A DNA stretch of 64,000 nt from Myxococcota bacterium (lineage in GTDB: Bacteria > Myxococcota_A > UBA9160 > UBA4427). A program made the position numbers and the translations under genes. The notes under the pieces were generated by a model. It was given only the letters and a program-made list of their open reading frames with translations. It was not told where the DNA came from and ran no database searches. Position 1 is the stretch's first letter; every line of letters starts with the position of its first letter. This document shows positions 32,142 to 41,691 of this stretch, piece by piece. The stretch is taken from the NCBI GenBank assembly GCA_029243605.1, contig JAQWRT010000065.1:1-64000 (forward strand), written 5' to 3'.

Positions 32142-33535
32142 TACTCCCCCCCCTCGGCCGGCCCGGCCATCTCATCATCCGAAGTCTGATCCCCCGAAGC
32201 GGGCGGCGAGATGACCTGGACGACGCTGCGGCTTTCCTGACCGAGGTAGTCGCCAACCACGCGCATCACATCCTCGGCAGTGACCGCCTGGATGGCCGCT
32301 AGGCGTTCATCCAGACTCCGCACTCGGCCCAGCAGGACGTAGTCGTCTCCGATCCGGGAGGCCAGGGAATGGGTCGTCGACAAGCCCTCCACGAGCCCCA
32401 CCTCGAGGATGGCTTTGGCCTTCGCGAGTTCTGCGTCGCTCGCGGGCTCCCGGGCCATCCGATCGATCTGGGCGAAGAATTCCGCCTCGACATCGTCGAT
32501 CTCCGCCCCGGGACGAACGCCGGCCACCGCGAAGAAGAGCCCGGCTTCCTGCATGGCCCAATAGCCCCCTTCGGCATAGAGGGCCTGCTCGTTTTCATGC
32601 ACCAGCTTGCGGTAGAGCCGGCTGGAGCGCCCCGCCGACAAGATCTGGCTCGCGACATCCAAAGCATCGCCATCGGGAGCGCCCGCCTTGGGGGCGTGCC
32701 AGCCCGCATAGAGAAGTGGAATCCGCACGGGGTAATAAATCGTCGAACGACGCTCACCGCGCTGGGCCACCACCTTGCCCGGATTGCGCGGGATCGATTC
32801 GGCGCGCCGCACGCCGCCAAATTCCTCTTTCACTCGGGCCAGAGTCTCGGCCGTATCGATATCCCCCACGATGACGAGCACGATATTGTTGGCGGAGTAA
32901 TAGGTGTCAAAGAACGAACGGCAGGCCTCGACGGTCACCGCCTCGACGTCCGCCCGCCACCCAATCACGGGCCAGCGATAGGGATGAGCTTGCCAGGCCA
33001 GGGCCGCCAGGGCCTCGAAGGCCACTCCACCGGGCCGGTCCTCGGTTCGCATCCGCCGCTCTTCAAGGACGACCTCGCGTTCGCTCTCCAGGGTGTCCTC
33101 GCTGATGTCGAGGTTCTGGACGCGCTCGGCTTCGAGGGCCAACACCAGGGGCAGCGACTCCGCCGTGACATCCTCGTGGTAGACCGTGACGTCCCGGCTC
33201 GTATAGGCATTGATCCGTCCGCCCCGGCTTCCCACCAACCGGGCGTGCTCCTCGGGCGCCACCCGCTTCGACCCCTTGAACATCATGTGTTCGAAGAGAT
33301 GAGCAATCCCGGTGTAGAAGGTCTCGTCCCGGGAGCCGGCACGAACCCACATCTGGAAGGAAACCACCGGGGTACTGTGGTCCTCGAGGGTCAGGACCGT
33401 GAGTCCGTTGGCGAGCACCGTTTGCCGAAGGCTCGCCGCCGGGTCATCCACCGCTTGGGCGGACCCGGAGAACAGGAGCACGGAAATGAGAGCGAGCCCT
33501 GCGAGAAAAAAGTTCACCGGGGACCGAACCGTCAT
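32141..33535 (-). CDS. M16-family zinc peptidase, catalytic subunit
   Basis: A 464-residue exported protease. The signal peptide MTVRSPVNFFLAGLALISVL...GSAQA supports the start at 33535 (a start 14 residues upstream is possible). The inverted zinc motif is HLFEH (His79, Glu82, His83), with the distal ligand in EVVLEE (Glu158/159), as in pitrilysin, PqqL and mitochondrial processing peptidase. The R/Y motif of the other half is present only partly (SSRLYRKLVHENEQALY). It forms a heterodimer with the downstream gene. The substrate is unknown; the C-terminus is acidic (DQTSDDEMAGPAEGGE). Confidence 0.94.
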   Translation of the reverse strand: MTVRSPVNFFLAGLALISVLLFSGSAQAVDDPAASLRQTVLANGLTVLTLEDHSTPVVSFQMWVRAGSRDETFYTGIAHLFEHMMFKGSKRVAPEEHARLVGSRGGRINAYTSRDVTVYHEDVTAESLPLVLALEAERVQNLDISEDTLESEREVVLEERRMRTEDRPGGVAFEALAALAWQAHPYRWPVIGWRADVEAVTVEACRSFFDTYYSANNIVLVIVGDIDTAETLARVKEEFGGVRRAESIPRNPGKVVAQRGERRSTIYYPVRIPLLYAGWHAPKAGAPDGDALDVASQILSAGRSSRLYRKLVHENEQALYAEGGYWAMQEAGLFFAVAGVRPGAEIDDVEAEFFAQIDRMAREPASDAELAKAKAILEVGLVEGLSTTHSLASRIGDDYVLLGRVRSLDERLAAIQAVTAEDVMRVVGDYLGQESRSVVQVISPPASGDQTSDDEMAGPAEGGE

Positions 33536-33718
33536 CTCCCCCGAACGAGGAGGTATTGCGCGAAAGGGACAAGACATGGCGCACTACCCTATCGACTGGG
33601 CGGGCAGGTGTCGAGTCGGCAGGGTACTCTTGCCCGAGAGCGAGACTCCTCCGGTGAAAAGGGCGCCCGATCCCCTGGCCCGCCGGCCGAGCCCGTAAAA
33701 GCCAGGAGGGAAGGAACG

Positions 33719-34156
33719 GTGGAGGATAACCGGGAAGATCATGCATTGCGGCAGCTGCTGGCCAGCGCCCGAACCATCGCCGTGGTCGGCATCAAGGAGA
33801 GCCCACGCGAGGATGCCCACCGGATCCCCCTTTACATGCAGGAGCACGGCTACCGGATCGTCCCGGTCAATCCCAAATTGTCCGAGGTTCTCGGCGAGGA
33901 AGCCTGCCCGAGTCTCTCCGAGCTGCCCGAAGCCGACGCGCCCATCGATATCGTCAACCTCTTCCGAGCATCGAGTCATGTGGCCGGCCACGTCGATGAA
34001 ATTATCGCCATGCAACCCCGCCCCCGGGCGGTCTGGATGCAGCTCGGCATCGAGGACGGCCCCTCGGCGAAGCGGCTCAGAGCGGCCAACATTGATGTCA
34101 TCCAGGATCGATGCATCATGGTGGACCACCGGCGCCTCAAAATTCCGAAGGTCTAG
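33719..34156 (+). CDS. CoA-binding protein (YccU family)
   Basis: A 145-residue Rossmann-fold protein of the CoA_binding_2 family. TIAVVGIKESPREDAHRIPLYMQEHGYRIVPVNPK is the family N-terminus with the nucleotide loop. It is followed by IDIVNLFRASSHVAGHVDE, VWMQLGIED and VIQDRCIMVDHRRL. The protein binds CoA derivatives; the physiological role is not established. The start is GTG at 33719, with AGGAGGG about 9 bp upstream. Divergent from the M16 pair and followed by the SUI1-family gene. Confidence 0.92.
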   Translation: MEDNREDHALRQLLASARTIAVVGIKESPREDAHRIPLYMQEHGYRIVPVNPKLSEVLGEEACPSLSELPEADAPIDIVNLFRASSHVAGHVDEIIAMQPRPRAVWMQLGIEDGPSAKRLRAANIDVIQDRCIMVDHRRLKIPKV

Positions 34157-34191
34157 ACGACGCCGGGCCCCGCCGGGGCTAAGCTGCCCGC

Positions 34192-34584
34192 ATGTCCAAG
34201 CGCAGTCCCTCCAAAACCGTTTATTCCTCGGAATACGGGCGCATGTGCCCGCATTGCGGGCTTGCGTCGGCGCGCTGTCAATGCCGCGCCAACCCTCGGA
34301 CCGGCGGCCGCGGCGCGGCCGCCGCCCTAAGCAACCCAGAGAGCGACGGCGTGGTTCGCGTGGGACGCAGCAGCAAGGGGCGCGGCGGAAAAACAGTCAC
34401 TCTCATCGAAGGCGTTCAGGTTTCCAGCGACGAGCTGCGCGAACTCGCGAGGGACCTGAAGAGACTGTGTGGGACGGGCGGAGCCCTCAAGAACGAAATC
34501 ATCGAAATCCAGGGTGACCAGCGCGACACCGTGAGCGAAGCCCTCACAAAGCGGGGCTTCAAGGTCAAGCGCAAGGGCGGCTGA
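34192..34584 (+). CDS. yciH: SUI1/eIF1-like translation factor (YciH family)
   Basis: A 130-residue protein with an N-terminal zinc-ribbon-like part (CPHCGLASARCQC, residues 19-31) and a C-terminal SUI1 domain. The SUI1 stretch includes GRGGKTVTLIEGV, LKRLCGTGGALKNEIIEIQGDQRD and LTKRGFKVKRKGG. Bacterial YciH homologues bind the small subunit and affect initiation fidelity, though the gene is non-essential where tested. It is probably co-transcribed with the CoA-binding protein gene 35 bp upstream. Confidence 0.94.
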   Translation: MSKRSPSKTVYSSEYGRMCPHCGLASARCQCRANPRTGGRGAAAALSNPESDGVVRVGRSSKGRGGKTVTLIEGVQVSSDELRELARDLKRLCGTGGALKNEIIEIQGDQRDTVSEALTKRGFKVKRKGG

Positions 34585-34852
34585 AATCGGACTGAACCCC
34601 GTACGTCGTTCAGCGGACCCACCGCGTCGAAACGAGTGAAGCTCCTTTTACCGGGCGTCACTGCCCCCCCCGCCGGGCACGGCTCCCCCCCTCACCGCCC
34701 TGTCAAAAAAGCGTGCAATTGGCTAGGGTTGGGGTTCCCCTCCCTCGTACGGCTTCCCTGGGATAAACCCCATCCGGAAGCTGGGTCGCGGCCCTAGGCC
34801 GCCCGGGAGGCGAACCATCAGCCCCACAACTCATGACCGGGAGGACATCACC

Positions 34853-36139
34853 ATGGCCGAAACCGCAGAACTCCGCCTCGGAGACCAAACCGTGCAGCTT
34901 CCCGTGGTGACCGGCAGCGAGGGCGAGCGCGCCATCGATATCAGCCGACTCCGGGCGGATACGGGCTACATCACCCTCGATCCCGGCTACGCGAATACCG
35001 GCTCGTGTAAAAGCGCCATCACCTTCATCGACGGTGAGAACGGCATCCTCCGCTATCGCGGGATTCCCATCGAGGAATTGGCCGAGAAGTCCAGCTTCCT
35101 CGAGGTCTCCTACCTGCTGATGTACGGCAACCTCCCCGATGCCGAACAACTCGATTACTTCACCAGCTCGATCAACCACCACACCATGCTCCACGAAGAT
35201 TTCAGAAAGTTCTACGCCTCCCTCCCGAAGGACGCGCACCCCATGGCGGCGGGCTCGGCGGCGGTGGGAGCGCTGGCGACCTTCTATCCCGACTCCTTGG
35301 ACCCGCGTGACGGCCGCGAAGTCGAGATCTCGGTTCACCGGCTGATCGCAAAATTCCCCACCCTCGCCTCCTACGCGTACAAGCACTCGGTGGGGCAACC
35401 GTTCATGTATCCGAATAACAGCTTCGACTACGTGGGCAATTTTATGTGGATGATGTTCGGTACCCCCTGCGAGGACTACGAGGTCGATGAGGTCGTCCGC
35501 AAGGCTCTCGACCTGCTCTTCATCCTGCATGCCGACCACGAACAGAATTGTTCGACCTCGACAACACGGCTGGTGGGCTCCTCCATGGTGAACCTCTTCG
35601 GCGCCATTTCAGCGGGCATCAACTCACTCTGGGGTCCGCTCCACGGCGGCGCCAATCAGGCGGTCATCGAAATGCTCGCCGCGATCCGCGACGAGGGCAT
35701 GACAGGCAAGGAATTCGTCGAACGCGCCAAGAGCAATGACGACACCTCGCGCCTGATGGGCTTCGGTCACCGGGTCTACAAGAATTTCGATCCCCGGGCC
35801 CGGATCATCAAGAAGGCGTGCTTCGACGTGCTCAACAAGCTCGGCGTTCATAGCCGACTCTTGGAGATTGCCGTGGAACTCGAGGAGATCGCGCTCAAGG
35901 ACGATTATTTCGTCGAGCGCCGGCTCTACCCCAACGTCGATTTCTACTCTGGGGTGATCTACAACGCGATCGGAACGCCCTCCAACATGTTTACCGCGCT
36001 CTTCGCCCTGGGTCGCCTCCCGGGCTGGATCGCCCAATGGATCGAGCTGCACAGCGATCCCGATTTCAAGATTGGCCGACCGCGGCAGATCTACACCGGC
36101 CCCACAGAGACCCACTGGGTCCCTGTTGAGGAGCGCTGA
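34853..36139 (+). CDS. gltA: citrate synthase (type II, GltA)
   Basis: A 428-residue citrate synthase that joins acetyl-CoA and oxaloacetate. The catalytic residues are at almost E. coli positions: His264 in GPLHGGANQ, His306 in GFGHRVYK and Asp363 in NVDFYSG. The N-terminal extension with GSCKSAITFIDGENGILRYRGI is typical of the hexameric, NADH-sensitive type II enzyme. An RBS GGGAGGA lies 8-9 bp before the ATG. In this window it complements acyl-CoA breakdown as the entry of acetyl-CoA into the TCA cycle. Confidence 0.97.
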   Translation: MAETAELRLGDQTVQLPVVTGSEGERAIDISRLRADTGYITLDPGYANTGSCKSAITFIDGENGILRYRGIPIEELAEKSSFLEVSYLLMYGNLPDAEQLDYFTSSINHHTMLHEDFRKFYASLPKDAHPMAAGSAAVGALATFYPDSLDPRDGREVEISVHRLIAKFPTLASYAYKHSVGQPFMYPNNSFDYVGNFMWMMFGTPCEDYEVDEVVRKALDLLFILHADHEQNCSTSTTRLVGSSMVNLFGAISAGINSLWGPLHGGANQAVIEMLAAIRDEGMTGKEFVERAKSNDDTSRLMGFGHRVYKNFDPRARIIKKACFDVLNKLGVHSRLLEIAVELEEIALKDDYFVERRLYPNVDFYSGVIYNAIGTPSNMFTALFALGRLPGWIAQWIELHSDPDFKIGRPRQIYTGPTETHWVPVEER

Positions 36140-36962
36140 AGCGCCGGCCAGGGACGACGTCCTGGGAATCCGGGATTATTGGATCGACGGAGCCCTGGCT
36201 CGGATTCGGGGCAATGATCCCCAGCACAGCCTGGGCAAATCCACTCGTCCCTACACCACGGCCAGGGTCGAGCATGGGCGAGCCCGCTGGCTCGAGGCCC
36301 ACTGCGCGCGTTTGACCCGGGATAGCCTTGCCCTGGGCCTCCCCCCCCCGGCACCCGGGGCGATCCGCCAGGGGTTCGAGACCCTGGCGCGCGCCGTCTT
36401 CGGCGAGGGCCCGGGGATCGTCCGCATGGCGGCGGGTGAAAAGTCCTCGGGCGAATCCCTGCTCGTCGCCGAAGCCCGGGGTCTGGGGCCGAGCAGTGCG
36501 GCCTGGCGCGGCGGCATCGCCCCGTTCCCCCATCCGGGTCCGGGCCGACACCCGGGGGCCAAGCTGAGCCCTGTCCCGGAATTCGAAGAGGCCCGGGCGC
36601 TCTGCCTGAAAAACGAACTCGACGAACTCCTCTTCTTCGACGATCGAGGCCGCCTGGTGGAGGGGACTCGCTCGAGCCTGATCGTCATCGATGGGGACGG
36701 TCGCGCCCGGACCCCCTCCCCCACTCTCGGAGGCGTCGAGAGCATCGCCCTGGCAAAAATCGACGCCCGCAAGCCCCTCAACCTGGTCGCCGACCCCGAC
36801 CTTCGCCGCTCGGATCTCCAGGGTGCCCGGGAGATCATCGCCCTCAATGCCGTGCGGGGGGCGACGGCCATCACCCAACTCGAAGGACGCGCCGTGGGAA
36901 CGGGCCAGCCCGGAGAGGGGGCGCGCGCCCTCGAGCGCAGCCTCGCCGCAGGGGAGTCCTAG
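36126..36962 (+). CDS. class IV PLP-dependent aminotransferase / aminodeoxychorismate lyase-like
   Basis: About 278 residues. The fold-type IV pattern is visible: YWIDGALARI at the start, the lysine loop GAKLSPVPEFEEA (Schiff-base Lys in HPGAKLSP), DELLFFDDRGRLVEGTRSSLIVI (glutamate and phosphate-binding loop) and NAVRGATAITQLEG at the end. Members are branched-chain or D-amino-acid aminotransferases or 4-amino-4-deoxychorismate lyases; the REIIALNAVRG tail resembles PabC. No good ATG exists; a TTG at 36126 overlapping the end of gltA is the best guess, so the start is uncertain. Confidence 0.75.
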   Translation: MRSAEAPARDDVLGIRDYWIDGALARIRGNDPQHSLGKSTRPYTTARVEHGRARWLEAHCARLTRDSLALGLPPPAPGAIRQGFETLARAVFGEGPGIVRMAAGEKSSGESLLVAEARGLGPSSAAWRGGIAPFPHPGPGRHPGAKLSPVPEFEEARALCLKNELDELLFFDDRGRLVEGTRSSLIVIDGDGRARTPSPTLGGVESIALAKIDARKPLNLVADPDLRRSDLQGAREIIALNAVRGATAITQLEGRAVGTGQPGEGARALERSLAAGES

Positions 36963-36984
36963 AACTCGCCCCGGGAGGACGCGC

Positions 36985-38598
36985 TCAGTCTCCCGCATCC
37001 CGCTGGGCGAGGTAGCGCTCGATCAAAGCCTGAGTGGAGGCGTCGTGTTGGCCCTCGGAAACGCTGCCCGCCTCGATTTCCTGACGAATCCGACCCGCCA
37101 ATTTCTTGCCGAGTTCGACGCCCCACTGGTCGAAGGCATTGATCCCCCAGACAGCGGCCTGGACCACGACCTTGTGCTCGTAGAGCGCGAGGAGTTGGCC
37201 CAGGATCCGGGGGGTCAGGAGCGGAGCCAGCAGAGTATTGCTCGGCCGATTTCCGGGACAGGCCTGCTCGGGCGAACCCCGGTGACCGAAGGCCAAGGCC
37301 TCACTCTGGGCAAAAAGGTTCGCCATCAAACGATCCTGATGGTCGGCCACCCGGGCGTGTCCCCGGGCGAAGCCGATAAAATCGCAGGGCACCCAGCGCG
37401 TCCCCTGGTGCAACATCTGAAAGAAGGCGTGCTGGCCCCGGGTTCCCGACTGCCCCCAGACCACCGGGCCCGTCTCGTGCCCCAAGGGCTCGCCCCTCTC
37501 GCTCACCCGCTTCCCGTTGCTCTCCATCTCGAGTTGTTGGAGGAAGGCGGGAAAATCGGCCAGAGCCTCGCTGTAGGGCGCCACGCATTCACTCGAGACC
37601 CCATGGAAACCGACGTACCAGACCCCCAGGAGTCCCAGAAGCACGGGCATATTCGCCTCTAGGGGAGCGGTGCGAAAATGCTCGTCCATGGAATGCATCC
37701 CGGCGAGCATCTCGCGAAAACGTTCGGGCCCGATAGCCAGCATGAGCGAGAGGCCCACCGAAGAGGCCAGCGAAAAACGTCCGCCCACCCAATCCAAGAA
37801 CTCAAAGCAGAGGGTCGGGTCGATCCCGAAGCGCCCCGCCGCCTCGAGGTTCGCCGAGGCCGCAACAAAATGGCGAGCCACGGCGCTCTCGTCCGCCGGA
37901 GAGGCCAGCAGCCATTCCCGAGCGGCGTGGGCATTCGCCAGGGTCTCCTCGGTGGTGAAGGTTTTGGAGCAGACGACGAAGAGGGTTTCCGCCGGGTCCA
38001 GACCCGCGAGTTTCCCGCCCAAGTCGTCGGCGTCGATATTCGCGACGAAATGAACCTGCAGGTCGGCGTCCGTATAAGCGGCCAGGGCCCGACACGCCAT
38101 GCGCGGCCCCAGATCCGACCCCCCGATCCCAAGATTGACCACGTGACGGATTCGCCGACCGGAATACCCCACCCACGCCCCGGAGCGAACGGCCTCGCAG
38201 AACGACGCCATACGCGCCAGGACGTCGTGTACTTGGCTCACCACATCGCTGCCGGCCACTTCCAGGGTCCGCTCCCTGGGAGCTCTCAGGGCGACATGGA
38301 GCGCCGGGCGATCCTCGCTCGCATTGATGGGCTCCCCGGCAAAGAGAGCCGCGATCCGGGCCGGGATCCGCCTGGCCCGGGCCAAACCCGCGAGCAGGCC
38401 GAGGGTCTCCTCGGTGACAAGATTCTTCGAATAGTCGAGCAGGAGGTCGTCGTGCTCCATGGCCAAGCGCTCCGCTCGGCGAGCATCCTGATCAAAGAGC
38501 CGGGCAAGCTCCAAATCCCCCAGGCGGTCGCGGTGCTGCGCGAGAGCCCGCCATTCGGGGAGCGCGGTCAGATCGTCGCTGGCCTTTGCCGAATCCAC
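36985..38598 (-). CDS. pgi: glucose-6-phosphate isomerase
   Basis: A 537-residue enzyme of glycolysis and gluconeogenesis. It carries the PGI landmarks VVNLGIGGSDLGPRMACRAL, VVCSKTFTTEETLANA, FEFLDWVGGRFSLASSVGLS, MLAGMHSMDEHFRTAP, PVVWGQSGTRGQHAFFQMLHQG and INAFDQWGVELGKKLA, covering both signature regions and catalytic Glu/His. Start GTG at 38598, 14 bp after the SIMPL lipoprotein gene, so the two probably share a transcript. Length is in the normal range. Confidence 0.97.
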   Translation of the reverse strand: MDSAKASDDLTALPEWRALAQHRDRLGDLELARLFDQDARRAERLAMEHDDLLLDYSKNLVTEETLGLLAGLARARRIPARIAALFAGEPINASEDRPALHVALRAPRERTLEVAGSDVVSQVHDVLARMASFCEAVRSGAWVGYSGRRIRHVVNLGIGGSDLGPRMACRALAAYTDADLQVHFVANIDADDLGGKLAGLDPAETLFVVCSKTFTTEETLANAHAAREWLLASPADESAVARHFVAASANLEAAGRFGIDPTLCFEFLDWVGGRFSLASSVGLSLMLAIGPERFREMLAGMHSMDEHFRTAPLEANMPVLLGLLGVWYVGFHGVSSECVAPYSEALADFPAFLQQLEMESNGKRVSERGEPLGHETGPVVWGQSGTRGQHAFFQMLHQGTRWVPCDFIGFARGHARVADHQDRLMANLFAQSEALAFGHRGSPEQACPGNRPSNTLLAPLLTPRILGQLLALYEHKVVVQAAVWGINAFDQWGVELGKKLAGRIRQEIEAGSVSEGQHDASTQALIERYLAQRDAGD

Positions 38599-38612
38599 TT
38601 CGAGACCTTCCG

Positions 38613-39383
38613 CTAGGGGCCGACTTCCACGGCAACGGTGACACTGGCGCGCACCCGGACCCCACCCGGCTCCAGGGATGTGGGCACAGCGGAATCCCCA
38701 GCGGACTTCGCCAGCATGCGCACTTCGCGAACCACGGGTGCTGGCGCGGCCCCGGAATCCTCCACCGAAACCACGCGCCGCACGCTCAACTCGAGAGCGC
38801 CGGCCATCACCCCTGCCCGGGCGACCCCGTTGAGTGTCGCCTCGGCCAGGGCCTGCTCGTGCACCGGTCCCTCGTCGGCGAGGCCGTAGCTGACCTGCTG
38901 GATCTCGCTCGCTCCCGCCTTGGACGCGGCATCGATAACCCTGCCCGCCGCGGTCACATCCTCGAGGCTCACGCGCAATCGGTTGCGAACGATGAAGCCG
39001 TCGAGAATCTGCCCTTGCCCCTGGACGTAGCGATAATTCGGCGCGAGGGAATACCCACCGCTGGTCACCCGAGCGCTGGAGCCCAGGGCCTGGCCCAGGG
39101 CCTCGCTCACCCGCTTGCTCTCCGCGGCGTTCGCGGCCACCGCCGCCGAGGCCTCGGCGTCTCGATTCACCACCGCCACATCCACCCAGGCCCGATCCGG
39201 CGGAACAACCACCTCAGCCTGCCCGGAAGCGCGAATCAGGGTGGCCGCCACGGCCTTGGAATCGGCGGACTCGGCGAGACAGCCGCCAGGCAGAAAGGAC
39301 ACGGCCAACCCCAGGACAACTCCGAGGACAGCGGCCGGGCCGCCCTTCCCTGGTCTTCGCAAACCCGCGCTCGATTCCCTCAT
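38613..39383 (-). CDS. SIMPL (DUF541) domain lipoprotein
   Basis: A 256-residue protein with a lipobox (SFLPGGC, Cys about 34), predicted to be membrane-anchored and periplasmic. The SIMPL domain is recognisable: IRASGQAEVVVPPDRAWVDVAV, then YRYVQGQGQILDGFIVRNRLRVSLED, IDAASKAGASEIQQVSYGL and ALAEATLNGVARAGVMAGAL, ending in the ASVTVAVEV strand. SIMPL proteins occur widely in Gram-negative envelopes and are linked to oxidative stress in a few cases; the molecular role is unclear. The ATG at 39383 gives a proper signal sequence. Confidence 0.9.
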   Translation of the reverse strand: MRESSAGLRRPGKGGPAAVLGVVLGLAVSFLPGGCLAESADSKAVAATLIRASGQAEVVVPPDRAWVDVAVVNRDAEASAAVAANAAESKRVSEALGQALGSSARVTSGGYSLAPNYRYVQGQGQILDGFIVRNRLRVSLEDVTAAGRVIDAASKAGASEIQQVSYGLADEGPVHEQALAEATLNGVARAGVMAGALELSVRRVVSVEDSGAAPAPVVREVRMLAKSAGDSAVPTSLEPGGVRVRASVTVAVEVGP

Positions 39384-39517
39384 GCAGGGCAGCGTACAGC
39401 AAAGCGCGCCGGGCGAAAGCGCCCGGCGAACTCCGGCCCGGGGAGAGGAGCGATCCGGCCTCCGGGGCTCCCGGCCCAAGCGACGGCGTGCGGATTCCCC
39501 CCGCTTCCCCTCACCCC

Positions 39518-41440
39518 TCAGGGCGCCGGCGCTTCCTCGGCCGAAGCGAGATCGACGTAGAGCGGATTACTCAGCGCCACCCGTTCCCCGGCTTCCAGCA
39601 CTTCGAGGCGCACGAAGGTCGGACCGTCGATTTCCAGCCGGGCGCGGCGAGACCACTCGGGCGATCCGCTGGGGTACTCGCCCACGGAGAACCCGTCGCG
39701 CACCAGGCGAATCGACTGACCCCGCTCCAGGCCCGTCGCCCTGAAGATCAACTCGAGGGAGCCGGGTTCTCTCAAAAGAAGATCCCCCATACGACCACCG
39801 CCCTCGGCGCGGATATCCAGGCGACCGCCGAAACGGGTCGGATCTCCAAAATAAACGCGTCCCCCTGCCAGGCCCGCCAGAAGGTCGGTCTGGGAGGGGG
39901 ACTTCGCGTAAATCCAGCTCACAAAATTATTGGGCCCCTCGAGCCAACCGATGTCGGCCTGATGGGAATCGCTGACCCCGACGCCCACCAGACGGATTCC
40001 TTCCCGGGCCAGGCCATCCCACAATTCGAGATAACCCTCGAGGCCGTAGCCCCGGGCCCGGTAACCCACTTCGATCAAATCGACCCCGTAGGCGCGATTC
40101 TCCACCAGGCGCTCGAGAGCGGACTTGAAAAAGGGCTCGGCCCGGGCCGACTCGGCGATCCGACGATCGAACATCACCCCAAAGAAGTGGTTGAGGGAGA
40201 CCAGCCCCCCGTGGTCGTGGACGAATTCCACGGCCTCCCGGGGAGTGAAACCGTGGGGATGGGCCGAGGCGTCCGCCAGGGGAACGTTCGGCCCGTAGGC
40301 GTTGAGGTGCGCGGCATAGGAGATCTCCTGGCCCACGTGGTGAACCAGTTCTCCCCCCTCCTCCAGGGCACCCGCCATGCGCCGAGCCTCGGCAAAGAGC
40401 GGCTCGCCCACCCGGTCGCGCTCGATCTCGAACGCATCGAAATACGCCTGGGCCCGGCCTCGCCCGCGCACCTCCAGGATCAGCTCCAGGGAGACCAGGG
40501 CGTTGTCGCCGCCCCCCAGTCCCAGGGCTTCGGCATCCTCGCTGAGCTCGAGAACCCAGTCGTTCCAGAGCCCCTGCCTAGCCGCCAGGGGAACCGTTCC
40601 TACCTCGACCTCGTAATCGCCGTTCGGCACCCGAATGATCTCCCGGGAAGCCGGCTGTGCGGCCCCGGACAAGCCCTCGGCGTCGAGCACGTAATCCAGC
40701 CGCACCCCCCGACTGGGGGAAGCCTGAGAGAGCCCTACCCGCACGATGACCCGAGCTTGGGGATCGAGGTCCACCGGCAGCGCCGAGAGCCGCAGGCGGA
40801 CCCCCGAGGCGAGGCTGGCGACATGGCGCCGCCGGGACGCCTCGAATGCCAGGGCGATCTGCTGGCGACCCGTGCGGGTTCCGCCAGCGCTGAGATAGAG
40901 GCTCCGAAGCCCGTTGCGCGCCTCCCGGGTGGTCACTTCGATGACCCGCTCCCCGGGCAGGTTTTCCTCGGGGCCGCTCAAGCGCCAGAGCTTCTTCACC
41001 ACTTCGAAACTATTGGCCGGCGGCGGGGCCGTGGGATCTCGCGGGGGATCCCAATCCGGCGGCGGGGCCCGGCCATCCCACTGTTCATTGCTGTAGGGAA
41101 CCGGGGCCAGGTCCGATTCCTCGAGGCCCTCCTCGAAGTCGAAATCGTCGACATAAGTGTGGGCCGCAATCCGCCAATCGTGATCGGTCCACCAGAGCAC
41201 GTCGACCCGGGGTGCCAGTTCCCGCGCGGCTTCGGTGTGGCCCCGCATGGAGGCCCTGCCCTCGCTGAGGGAACCGTGCAGGTGCAGCGCCACGCCGTAG
41301 GGGCGCTCTGAATCCGAGTCGCAGCCCCAGGCCGCCAGGGCGAGCAGGACCGTCAGGACCCGCCCCGGCCCAGCGCCGGAACCCGGACGACGAGCCTTGC
41401 GCCTTTTGGACTGGGTTCTCAACTGCAACGACCGCTCCAC
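39518..41440 (-). CDS. PHP-domain lipoprotein (CehA/McbA-like metallohydrolase)
   Basis: About 640 residues. A basic leader and hydrophobic stretch end in a lipobox (LALAAWGC), so the protein is likely a lipoprotein. The PHP metal motifs follow: HLHGSLSEG (HxH), WWTDHDWR, and later GGLVSLNHFFG, DLIEVGYRARG and GVSDSHQAD. The N-terminal metal half is interrupted by about 250 residues with a beta-sandwich look (ARNGLRSLYLS, RGVRLDYVLDAEG), possibly carbohydrate binding. The C-terminal part has another beta-rich segment. The substrate is unknown; PHP members hydrolyse phosphoesters. The start is uncertain (GTG 41440 chosen; no good RBS). Confidence 0.82.
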   Translation of the reverse strand: MERSLQLRTQSKRRKARRPGSGAGPGRVLTVLLALAAWGCDSDSERPYGVALHLHGSLSEGRASMRGHTEAARELAPRVDVLWWTDHDWRIAAHTYVDDFDFEEGLEESDLAPVPYSNEQWDGRAPPPDWDPPRDPTAPPPANSFEVVKKLWRLSGPEENLPGERVIEVTTREARNGLRSLYLSAGGTRTGRQQIALAFEASRRRHVASLASGVRLRLSALPVDLDPQARVIVRVGLSQASPSRGVRLDYVLDAEGLSGAAQPASREIIRVPNGDYEVEVGTVPLAARQGLWNDWVLELSEDAEALGLGGGDNALVSLELILEVRGRGRAQAYFDAFEIERDRVGEPLFAEARRMAGALEEGGELVHHVGQEISYAAHLNAYGPNVPLADASAHPHGFTPREAVEFVHDHGGLVSLNHFFGVMFDRRIAESARAEPFFKSALERLVENRAYGVDLIEVGYRARGYGLEGYLELWDGLAREGIRLVGVGVSDSHQADIGWLEGPNNFVSWIYAKSPSQTDLLAGLAGGRVYFGDPTRFGGRLDIRAEGGGRMGDLLLREPGSLELIFRATGLERGQSIRLVRDGFSVGEYPSGSPEWSRRARLEIDGPTFVRLEVLEAGERVALSNPLYVDLASAEEAPAP

Positions 41441-41600
41441 TTCGACGACCGCGCGATACCGGAAGCATCTCGCGGTCGAGGCCAAGGGTAGATCACTCTC
41501 AGGGGCACGATGCCAAGAACCGCGCCGCTTCGCCCCCCCCCCTTTCGCCCCACAGGCACCTCGGGCCCGGGCATTCGTGTGCCAAAGAGCCCCAGCAAAC

Positions 41601-41634
41601 AAAAATGGGGGCCGGGCGATTGCCCGACCCCCAC
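41601..41634 (-). terminator. intrinsic terminator of the pilin gene
   Basis: TGGGGGCCGGGC (41607-41618) and GCCCGACCCCCA (41623-41634) form a 12-bp stem with a GATT loop. On the minus strand the one imperfect pair is a G-U wobble, whereas on the plus strand it would be a C-A mismatch. The hairpin is followed on the minus strand by TTTTTG. Both facts point to termination of the minus-strand pilin transcript, whose stop lies 58 bp upstream. Confidence 0.85.
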
Positions 41635-41691
41635 CTCATTGACACGCGTCCAGATCGTCTCTGAAATCGTGTGGCTTAGCTTGCTCCGTGA

